A model generated the notes under the pieces. The model ran no database searches. It was given only the letters and a program-made list of their open reading frames with translations, and was not told the DNA's origin. Shown here in pieces: positions 57,412-64,000 of a stretch of 64,000 nucleotides of DNA; the stretch's first letter is position 1, and every line of letters starts with the position of its first letter. The DNA is from Ureibacillus yapensis (GTDB taxonomy: Bacteria > Bacillota > Bacilli > Bacillales_A > Planococcaceae). The stretch is from the NCBI RefSeq assembly GCF_003515775.1, contig NZ_QWEI01000013.1, positions 1 to 64,000 on the forward strand, written 5' to 3'. The translations under genes and the position numbers were made by a program.

Positions 57412-57605
57412 TTTTAATAAACTCCTTTGGTCTATAATTGTGACAATCACGAGAATTTTTCAAATAAAGTATTGTTTTTTAAAAAATAATTTGATATGCA
57501 AATTTAATAATTAGCCTTATTATAGTGTTAACCTTTACATAAGTACAATTTATTGTTTTTATCAATATCATTCCAAAAAGTTATCAATACAAGAGAGGTA
57601 CCGAT

Positions 57606-58493
57606 ATGGAGATCCAGCAGCTCGAATATTTTAAAACCGTCGCAGAAATGCAACATATGACACATGCAGCAGAAAAGTTGAATATTTCACAGCCTGCATT
57701 GAGTAAATCGATATCCAATTTAGAAAATGAAATTGGCGTTCCTTTGTTTGATCGGCAAGGACGATCCATTAGTATAAATCGATATGGGAGTCTCTTTTTA
57801 AAAAGTGTTGAGTCGATTTTGAAAGAGTACAAAAAAGCCAAAACAGAAATCAGCAATTTGGTAATGCCAGGATGCGGCGAAGTCTCCTTGGGCTTTATCC
57901 ATAGCCTTGGGATGCAGGTTGTACCCGAATTAATGGCGCATACACCTGAAAAGTATCCCAATATGAATTTCACATTAACGCAAGCATCCTCCTACAACCT
58001 TTTACAATGGCTTGAAGAAGGCCAAATTGATATGTGTTTGTCGCAGCGAATCGAATCAAAAACCATTGAAGTGGGATGGATCGAGCTTTGGAGTGAGGAG
58101 TTGTTTGTGATCGTCCCGAAAAACCATCGCTTTGCCAATCGGGAAAGCATAAAGCTCGAAGAAATTAAAGATGAACCCTTTATTTCTATAAAAAGAGGAA
58201 ATGCATTGCGTCAAATTGTGGACAAGTTCTTTAAGGAAGCAGGCATTACAACAAATGTTACTTTTGCCGGGGAAGAAATGCATACGGTGGCAGGATTTGT
58301 GGGTGCAGGATTAGGGGTTTCGCTTATCCCAAGCATAAAAGGATTGAATGAGTACAATGTTCAAAAAATTCGGGTAAGTGAACCCACCTGTGTACGAAAA
58401 ATTGGCGTTTCCTGGGCGAAAGAACGTTACTTGGCTCCTGCCGCGGTCCAATTTATAGATTACCTTGTCGAGTATTTTAAAGATCGAAAATAG
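57606..58493 (+). CDS. LysR-family transcriptional regulator
   Basis: 295 residues. N-terminal helix-turn-helix (LEYFKTVAEMQHMTHAAEKL, SQPALSKSISNLE), effector domain from about 90 (GEVSLGFIHSLGMQVVPELM). GAGAGGTA precedes the ATG. Divergent from the carboxylesterase gene across 194 bp of AT-rich DNA, the first guess for its target. Confidence 0.9.
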   Translation: MEIQQLEYFKTVAEMQHMTHAAEKLNISQPALSKSISNLENEIGVPLFDRQGRSISINRYGSLFLKSVESILKEYKKAKTEISNLVMPGCGEVSLGFIHSLGMQVVPELMAHTPEKYPNMNFTLTQASSYNLLQWLEEGQIDMCLSQRIESKTIEVGWIELWSEELFVIVPKNHRFANRESIKLEEIKDEPFISIKRGNALRQIVDKFFKEAGITTNVTFAGEEMHTVAGFVGAGLGVSLIPSIKGLNEYNVQKIRVSEPTCVRKIGVSWAKERYLAPAAVQFIDYLVEYFKDRK

Positions 58494-58532
58494 TAGAAGT
58501 TGTTCCAATAATTCAATAAAAGGTGGAAAAAT

Positions 58533-59405
58533 ATGTTTTATGACCGTGAATTGTTTAAGAAAACATTATATGAACATAACCATTTTTTAAATGCAGAGGA
58601 AATAACAGAAGCCTTGGCATCTTACCATCTCGCTGTAAAAGGCGATGTTGCTGCCATGCTGGAAGTCGCGGAGATTTATCGGATCATCGAAAAGTATCAA
58701 GATTCCGCCGAATGGTTGAAAGAGGCAGCCCTTTTGGAAAGTGCACAGGCTATGTATGAGTTGGGAAATCGTTTTTTTGAAGGCCTGGGTGTAGAAGAAA
58801 ATGAGCAAATGGCCTTTCATTATTATAAGAACGCAGCAGAAAAAGGCAATGCAGATGCTGCAAACAACCTAGCGGATATGTACTTAAATGGACAGGGAGT
58901 GGCCATGGATGAAAAAGAGGCGCTCTATTGGTTCAAAATAGCGGCTTCAAAAGATGTCGTTGAAGCAATGTTCACATTAGGAATTATGTATGAGCAAGGA
59001 ATTGGGACAGAGTCGGACGAAGAAAAGGCTTTTGGCTATTATATGCAATCAGCACAAGGCGGCTATGAAGAGGCGCAATATCGAATCGGTTCGGTGTATC
59101 TGGACGGTCTCCTGGAACAAGAAAAGAATATACCTTTAGCATTGGAATGGTTTGAACAAGCGGCCGAATCCCACCATATTGATTCCCTTTATAATCTGGG
59201 CTTTTTATATGAAAACGGCTTGGGTGTTCCCCGAAATGGCAAAAAAGCGCTTTACTATTATAAACGTGCGGCACTACTGGGGGATTATCAGGCAAAATTA
59301 AATATCGCCAGCATTTATGAACAAGGAATCGATGTTCCCAAAAACCAGAAAGAGTCGGTAAAATGGCGTAATGCCGCACACCGAGATTTGCAGCAATTTG
59401 ATTAG
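58533..59405 (+). CDS. Sel1-repeat (SEL1-like TPR) protein
   Basis: 290 residues, cytosolic, made almost wholly of about seven 36-residue Sel1 units (AMYELGNRFFEGLGVEENEQ; AANNLADMYLNGQGVAMDEK; AMFTLGIMYEQGIGTESDEE; AQYRIGSVYLDGLL; SLYNLGFLYENGLGVPRNG). AAAGGTGG precedes the ATG, 39 bp after the LysR stop, so cotranscription is possible. Such proteins act as scaffolds; the partner is unknown. Confidence 0.85.
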   Translation: MFYDRELFKKTLYEHNHFLNAEEITEALASYHLAVKGDVAAMLEVAEIYRIIEKYQDSAEWLKEAALLESAQAMYELGNRFFEGLGVEENEQMAFHYYKNAAEKGNADAANNLADMYLNGQGVAMDEKEALYWFKIAASKDVVEAMFTLGIMYEQGIGTESDEEKAFGYYMQSAQGGYEEAQYRIGSVYLDGLLEQEKNIPLALEWFEQAAESHHIDSLYNLGFLYENGLGVPRNGKKALYYYKRAALLGDYQAKLNIASIYEQGIDVPKNQKESVKWRNAAHRDLQQFD

Positions 59406-59434
59406 CGGGAGAGGGTGGAGCGATATATGGCTTC

Positions 59435-59563
59435 CTCCGCTTTTCTGATGTCCAGCTGCGAACGCCAGCCCCTCGACCGTTTCGACTCCTCCGACGAAGG
59501 CAAAAAGCGCCTTCTTGTCGGAGTCTCCAGCGGTTGTCGGGCTGACGGGCGTTCTCCGCTTTT
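59435..59563. repeat. Nested palindromic intergenic repeat (~129 bp)
   Basis: Direct repeats CTCCGCTTTT at both ends (59435 and 59554) enclose two nested inverted repeats: GAACGCC...AGCCC with GGGCT...GGCGTTC, and GACTCC...CCGACGAAGGC with GCCTTCTTGTCGGAGTC around a central AAAAAGC. The GC content is well above the flanks. It looks like a non-autonomous mobile or REP-like intergenic repeat of Bacillales; the family name is not claimed. Confidence 0.7.
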
Positions 59564-59666
59564 ATTCTGGATATGTACTAATTTTGTAATAGTCGTTGCA
59601 GGTACTTTGGTGAATAAACGTTTATACTAGAGATGGATTTATTTTGAACGGTTAGGAGTGTCTTTC

Positions 59667-61055
59667 ATGAAAACGGTAGTCGTTGTAGGTGGCGGAATTA
59701 CAGGGTTATGTACTTTGCATTATTTAAAACGCCAAGCACGGGAGCAATCGATTCGTTACATATTAATAGAAAAAAATCCTCATTTGGGCGGGAAGATGCA
59801 TACTGTCCATGAAGGAGATTTTATCATGGAAACAGGCGCGGATTCGATGGTTGCACGCCACCCGGCTGTACTGGACCTCGTAAAGGAACTGGATTTTGAA
59901 TCGGAACTTGTCTATAACGAAACGGGGATTTCTTATATTTATACGAATAATGAACTGCACGCCATTCCGCCAGGATCTACTTTTGGAATTCCAATGAGCG
60001 AAGAATCGTTGCATGCAAGCACCTTGATTTCGGAAGAAGCGAAGCGACGTGTTCTAAAAGATGCTGCTATTCCTAATCCTTCTTTTACAAAGGAAAGTTC
60101 CATTGGCGTTTTTTTGGAATACTTTTTGGGAAAAGAGATTGTTGAAAAGCAAATCGCTCCTGTTTTGCAAGGCGTATATTCGGGAGATTTATATCAGTTG
60201 TCGCTTGCTTCCACTTTACCTTATCTGGTTGACTACAAAAACGAGTATGGCAGCATCATGAAAGGGTTTGAAGCGAACCGAGAGCAATTCGAAAGGGCAG
60301 CCAATAAAAAATTCATTTCCTTTAAAAATGGCCTTTCTTCATTAATTAACCGTCTTGAAGAGCTCCTTCCGGAAGTGGAGTTTTTTAAAAACGTGGAAAC
60401 AACAAGCATCAACAAGAATGGTGCTGTATATGATGTTGCGTTGTCAAATGGAGAAACCGTAAAGGCGGATGCAGTTGTTTTGGCAGTACCCAACAATGTG
60501 GTGCGAAGTATATTGAACGACGAAGAGCTGGAAGAGCAATTCAGTAAATTTAATAATGCTTCGGCGATTACCATGTATGTAGGTTTCGATGTTCCGGATT
60601 CCATTTTGCCTGCTGATGGAACGGGTTTTATCGTATCGCATAATAGCAATTTGGTTTGCAATGCCTCCACTTGGACAAGCCGGAAATGGAAGCACACATC
60701 TGCACATGGGAATCTGCTTGTTAGGCTATTCTATAAAAACAACAATCCGAGATATGAGAAATTGGCGGCAATGTCCGACGAAGAGTTAACAAGGGTTGCG
60801 TTGGAAGATGTGAAGCAAAGTCTGGGTATTGAAGAACAGCCTGTAGTTGTCAATATCGACAAATGGATTGATGCAATGCCGAAGTACGATTTGGCCCATA
60901 ATGAAGCGCTGAAAAATGTTGTCGGGGCATTGGATGAAAAATATCCAAATTTATATATTGCAGGTTGTTCTTATTTTGGGGTCGGCATCGGCGCATGCAT
61001 CGAAAATGGCCGAAAAACGGCTGAAGATATGCTGAAAAGTTTAGAGATTGAATAA
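59667..61055 (+). CDS. cgoX: Coproporphyrinogen III / protoporphyrinogen oxidase (CgoX, HemY)
   Basis: 462 residues. FAD-binding VVVVGGGITGLCTLHYL at the start, GGKMHT, substrate-domain GVYSGDLYQLSLASTLP and the C-terminal AGCSYFGVGIGACIENGRK. In Firmicutes this enzyme oxidises coproporphyrinogen III in the coproporphyrin-dependent haem pathway. AGGAG suits ATG 59667; GTG 59658 abuts it. It is a single gene, separate from hemEH, and followed by a terminator. Confidence 0.9.
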   Translation: MKTVVVVGGGITGLCTLHYLKRQAREQSIRYILIEKNPHLGGKMHTVHEGDFIMETGADSMVARHPAVLDLVKELDFESELVYNETGISYIYTNNELHAIPPGSTFGIPMSEESLHASTLISEEAKRRVLKDAAIPNPSFTKESSIGVFLEYFLGKEIVEKQIAPVLQGVYSGDLYQLSLASTLPYLVDYKNEYGSIMKGFEANREQFERAANKKFISFKNGLSSLINRLEELLPEVEFFKNVETTSINKNGAVYDVALSNGETVKADAVVLAVPNNVVRSILNDEELEEQFSKFNNASAITMYVGFDVPDSILPADGTGFIVSHNSNLVCNASTWTSRKWKHTSAHGNLLVRLFYKNNNPRYEKLAAMSDEELTRVALEDVKQSLGIEEQPVVVNIDKWIDAMPKYDLAHNEALKNVVGALDEKYPNLYIAGCSYFGVGIGACIENGRKTAEDMLKSLEIE

Positions 61056-61058
61056 AAA

Positions 61059-61125
61059 AGAAACTTAGCCTTTTTCATGGGCAAAAATCCTGAAAAGGCT
61101 CAAGTTTCTCCGTTATTTTTGTAAA
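61059..61125 (+). terminator. Terminator after cgoX
   Basis: Stem AGAAACTT...GCCTTTTTCA / TGAAAAGGC...AAGTTTCT followed, after a short gap, by TTATTTTTGT. Confidence 0.75.
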
Positions 61126-61139
61126 AAACAGAAAACATA

Positions 61140-61168
61140 TTGACGTGGGTATTTTTTAGGGCTATGAT
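61140..61168 (+). promoter_or_regulatory. sigma-A promoter of the yitJ-metH operon
   Basis: TTGACG (61140-61145), 17-bp spacer, TATGAT (61163-61168), about 30 bp before the S-box. Confidence 0.75.
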
Positions 61169-61199
61169 TTAGTTTACATATTAAAAAGTAAATAGCAAT

Positions 61200-61356
61200 C
61201 TTATCAAGAGAAGCAGAGGGACTGGCCCGATGAAGCTTCAGCAACCAACAGAATGTAAGGTGCTAAATCCAGCTGGCAAATGCCGGAAAGATAAGAAGGA
61301 TATCATAATCTTTATTGATTAATTAAGCCTTCTTGAAAAAGAAAGGCTTTTTATTT
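61200..61356 (+). promoter_or_regulatory. SAM-I (S-box) riboswitch with terminator
   Basis: P1 CTTATC (61200-61205) / GATAAG (61290-61295), with conserved GAGGGACTGGCCCGATGAA, CAGCAACC, AAGGTGCTAAATCC and CCGGAAAGATAAG. The terminator AAGCCTTCTT / AAGAAAGGCTT with T-rich tail is at 61325-61356. SAM binding should favour termination, so methionine shortage turns on yitJ-metH. Confidence 0.97.
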
Positions 61357-61454
61357 TATTGACTTGAAAGAGAATCTACTAATTTTATAAATATAAGATA
61401 CAGAATTTTTAAAACTATTCAATTGGCAATTAAGAAAATCAAGGAGAGTAGAAA

Positions 61455-63302
61455 ATGGGATTACTAGAAGCATTACAGTCGAAGGTGTTAACAGCAGATG
61501 GCGCAATGGGTACGTTATTATATGCTTATGGTCTGGAATATTGCCATGAAGAAATGAATATCGTAAGGCCCGAACTAATCGAAAAAATACATATAGAATA
61601 TATTTCAGCGGGAGCCGATGTCATTCAAACGAATACATATGGCGCAAATGCAATCAAGCTTGCTCGTTATGGATTAGAAGCGAAAGTAAAAGAAATCAAT
61701 GAAGCGGCCGTTTCCATTGCCAAAAAAGCGGTCGGCAACGGTGATCAATTTATTCTGGGTTCAATCGGCGGCACTCGAGGCGTTCGTAAAAGCGATGCAA
61801 CGTTAGAGGAAATCCTCCATGCAATAAAAGAGCAGGCCGTTGTTTTAATTGAAGGTGGAGTAGATGGGCTGTTGCTGGAAACCTACTTTGATTTTGAGGA
61901 GTTAACAGAGACCGTTAAAATGCTCCGTGCAGAAACAAACCTGCCAATCATCGCCCAAGTGTCGATGCATGACCCGGGAGTGCTGCAAAATGGAATGAAA
62001 TTAAATGATGCATTGCAGCAGCTTCAAGCGATAGGTGCAGATATTGTGGGAGTTAACTGTCGATTGGGCCCTTATCATACAATCCAAGCATTCGAGGGAG
62101 TCGAGTTGCCTGAAAAAGCGTTTTTATCGGCTTATCCAAATGCTTCTTTGCTGGATATCGAAGAAGGCCGCGTGATTTACGAATCGGAAGTAGATTATTT
62201 TGCAAGAGCAGCCGTTCAACTGCGAAATCAAGGTGTGAGGCTTATTGGCGGGTGTTGCGGTACAACACCAAAACATATTGAGGCAGCCAAAAAGTTATTG
62301 GGCCAATTAAATCCAATTGAAATAAAAGAAGCAAAACAGCCGAAAGAAATTTTAATTCAAGAGCCTGACCCAAGAGAAATTGAACCGCTTCATGAGAAAG
62401 TAAAACGCGAACGTTCAGTCATTGTAGAGCTGGATACACCGAGACATCTGGAAATTGAGTCCTTTGTCGAGGGTGCAAAAACGCTTTACAACGAAGGCGC
62501 GGACATCATTATGATGGCCGATAATTCGTTGGCTTCGCCGCGAATCAGCAATGTCGCGATGGGATCGATTTTAAAACTTCAGCACGGGATCCGTGTTATG
62601 CCGCATATTACATGCCGCGATCGCAACTTGATTGGATTGCAATCCCACATCATGGGGTTGAATGCATTGGGATTGCATGATATTTTGACTGTCACGGGCG
62701 ATCCGACAAAAGTGGGCGATTTCCCTGGTGCAACAAGTGTTTACGACGTGTCATCATTGGAACTCATTTCGCTTATTAAACAATTGAATGAAGGAATCTC
62801 TTTCTCCGGAAAGCCTCTGCGCAAGAAAGCAAACTTCTCGGTAGCAGCTGCTTTTAATCCGAATGTTCGCGTACTGGATCGAGCGGTGGCGCGCCTTGAG
62901 AAGAAAATTGAACACGGAGCGGATTATTTTATTTCGCAGCCGGTTTATACAAAAGAAAAAATAGAAGAAATTCATGAAGCTACAAAGCATCTGGAGACGC
63001 CGATTTATATTGGCATCATGCCATTGACAAGCTTCCGCAGTGCAGAATTCCTCCATCATGAAGTACCGGGAATCAAGCTTTCCGATGAAGCGTTGGAAAG
63101 AATGCAGGCTTGTGAAGGGGACAAACAAAAAGAGAGCGCTGAAGGAGTTGCCATCGCAAAAGAATTGCTGGACACAGCAGCAAAATACTTCAATGGCATT
63201 TATTTGATCACACCGTTCTTGCGATACGATTTAACAATACAACTAATGCAATATATCAAACAACTTGATGTGCAAAATAAAGGAGTCAAAGCAAATGTAT
63301 AA
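61455..63302 (+). CDS. yitJ: Bifunctional homocysteine S-methyltransferase / methylenetetrahydrofolate reductase (YitJ)
   Basis: 615 residues (B. subtilis YitJ is about 612). N-terminal homocysteine methyltransferase barrel about 1-290 with zinc-site Cys motifs GVNCRLGP and GGCCGTTP; C-terminal MTHFR barrel about 320-610 with ITCRDRN, LTVTGDPTKVGDFPG and ISQPVYTKEK. It supplies 5-methyl-THF, and possibly methyl transfer, to methionine synthesis. AAGGAG precedes the ATG. S-box controlled; its last 8 bases overlap metH. Confidence 0.95.
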   Translation: MGLLEALQSKVLTADGAMGTLLYAYGLEYCHEEMNIVRPELIEKIHIEYISAGADVIQTNTYGANAIKLARYGLEAKVKEINEAAVSIAKKAVGNGDQFILGSIGGTRGVRKSDATLEEILHAIKEQAVVLIEGGVDGLLLETYFDFEELTETVKMLRAETNLPIIAQVSMHDPGVLQNGMKLNDALQQLQAIGADIVGVNCRLGPYHTIQAFEGVELPEKAFLSAYPNASLLDIEEGRVIYESEVDYFARAAVQLRNQGVRLIGGCCGTTPKHIEAAKKLLGQLNPIEIKEAKQPKEILIQEPDPREIEPLHEKVKRERSVIVELDTPRHLEIESFVEGAKTLYNEGADIIMMADNSLASPRISNVAMGSILKLQHGIRVMPHITCRDRNLIGLQSHIMGLNALGLHDILTVTGDPTKVGDFPGATSVYDVSSLELISLIKQLNEGISFSGKPLRKKANFSVAAAFNPNVRVLDRAVARLEKKIEHGADYFISQPVYTKEKIEEIHEATKHLETPIYIGIMPLTSFRSAEFLHHEVPGIKLSDEALERMQACEGDKQKESAEGVAIAKELLDTAAKYFNGIYLITPFLRYDLTIQLMQYIKQLDVQNKGVKANV

Positions 63303-64000
63303 CCATCCGATAGAAGAACAATTGCAAAAAAGGATATTAGTTATCGATGGTGCAATGGGGACGATGCTTCAGCAGGAAAACTTAACAGCCGAGGATTTTG
63401 GCGGCGAAGAGTTGGAAGGATGCAATGAAAACCTCGTATTAACCCGTCCTGATGTACTATCGAAAATTCACCGAGCTTATTTGGAAGCCGGTGCGGATAT
63501 TATTTGTACAAATACATTTGGTGGAACGCCTTTAGTTTTGAATGAATACGGACTTGGCGACAAGACGGAAGCAATCAATAAACGTGCAGTGGAATTAGCT
63601 TTGGAAGCAGCGCGCGACTATTCGACCGAAGAGTGGCCGCGTTTTGTGGCAGGAGCGATCGGCCCGACAACAAAGACCTTATCTGTAACAGGTGGAATTA
63701 CATTTGACGAGCTTTCGGATAACTTCTACATACAAGCAAAAGCATTGGTTGAAGCGGGAGCGGATTTGCTTTTGCTTGAAACAAGCCAAGATATGCTCAA
63801 TGTAAAAGCGGCCTCCCTTGGTGTAAACCGCGCCTTTAAAGAAACGGGTAAAGAGCTCCCGATTATGTTATCCGCAACAATCGAGCCAATGGGTACAACG
63901 TTGGCAGGCCAAACAATCGATGCGTTCTATATTTCAATTGAGCATATCCAGCCGTTGTCAATTGGGTTAAACTGCGCAACTGGCCCAGAGTTTATGACCG
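63295..64000 (+). CDS. metH: Cobalamin-dependent methionine synthase MetH (5' part, runs off the window)
   Basis: The first 235 codons are visible. ATG 63295 lies within the end of yitJ (8-base overlap), after AAAGGAG. Homocysteine-binding domain: RILVIDGAMGTMLQQ, EAGADIICTNTFGG, GAIGPTTKTLS and GLNCATGPE (first zinc Cys). The remaining folate, cobalamin and reactivation domains lie beyond 64000. Translational coupling with yitJ suits the two proteins' joint role. Confidence 0.95.
   Translation, partial: MYNHPIEEQLQKRILVIDGAMGTMLQQENLTAEDFGGEELEGCNENLVLTRPDVLSKIHRAYLEAGADIICTNTFGGTPLVLNEYGLGDKTEAINKRAVELALEAARDYSTEEWPRFVAGAIGPTTKTLSVTGGITFDELSDNFYIQAKALVEAGADLLLLETSQDMLNVKAASLGVNRAFKETGKELPIMLSATIEPMGTTLAGQTIDAFYISIEHIQPLSIGLNCATGPEFMT

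Noticed and set aside
57451-57605. Riboswitch or structured leader between the esterase and LysR genes
   Set aside because: AT-rich with no paired motifs that match a known class; treated as an ordinary divergent promoter gap.
60233-60697. 154-codon minus-strand open frame inside cgoX
   Set aside because: Antisense shadow of a conserved gene; no independent support.

Overview
The window looks like the chromosome of a low-GC, aerobic, spore-forming Bacillales, probably of the Lysinibacillus/Solibacillus/Ureibacillus (Planococcaceae) type. The evidence is the B. subtilis-like order tsaE-tsaB-rimI-tsaD / ydiF / rex-tatA-tatC / ydiL / groES-groEL, a YaaH-type spore-germination hydrolase, the LigD/Ku end-joining pair, S-box and Mn2+ (yybP-ykoY) riboswitches, strong GGAGG ribosome-binding sites and frequent TTG/GTG starts. 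No rRNA, tRNA, CRISPR array or intact insertion sequence was seen.

Layout. 1-670: degenerate tandem repeat of about 52 bp. 0.67-7.6 kb: catabolic-looking cluster with an M29/NicX-like metalloprotein, a LysR regulator, two adjacent phosphotriesterase-family proteins (the first has lost its metal ligands) and an aromatic-acid-type MFS importer. 7.7-18.3 kb: conserved housekeeping block (t6A synthesis, ABC-F, Rex, Tat, CAAX protease, GroES/GroEL) with a cluster of six perfect DnaA boxes between tsaD and the ABC-F gene and a CIRCE operator before groES. 18.3-31.1 kb: accessory segment after groEL, holding a 5'-truncated tyrosine integrase and, scattered over 12.7 kb, five further remnants of the same integrase 3' end, each folding as a hairpin terminator. 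Among them lie a DUF3221 lipoprotein, an SDR, beta-glucuronidase, a riboswitch-controlled P-type ATPase, an unknown protein, a chemoreceptor and an L25/Ctc protein. 31.4-45.8 kb: FAD monooxygenase, acyltransferase, TetR-ABC exporter operon, TetR/EmrB efflux pair, YkuI-like degenerate EAL protein, YaaH (apparently starting at ATT) and a YcdB/SLH protein. 46-48.8 kb: ArsR/CDF metal export and DUF2243-CtaG. 48.8-49.1 kb: a second, unrelated tandem repeat of exactly 52 bp. 49.1-56.4 kb: LigD/Ku, YusW-like lipoprotein, DUF423, chemoreceptor and endonuclease Q. 56.6-64 kb: carboxylesterase, LysR, Sel1 protein, CgoX/HemY, and the S-box operon yitJ-metH (metH runs off the window).

The most unusual points are the series of integrase-tail/terminator relics that partition the cargo genes after groEL, the paired active/inactive phosphotriesterase homologues, and two unrelated intergenic arrays that share a period of about 52 bp. 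All function calls come from reading sequence motifs and recalled families; no database search was run.
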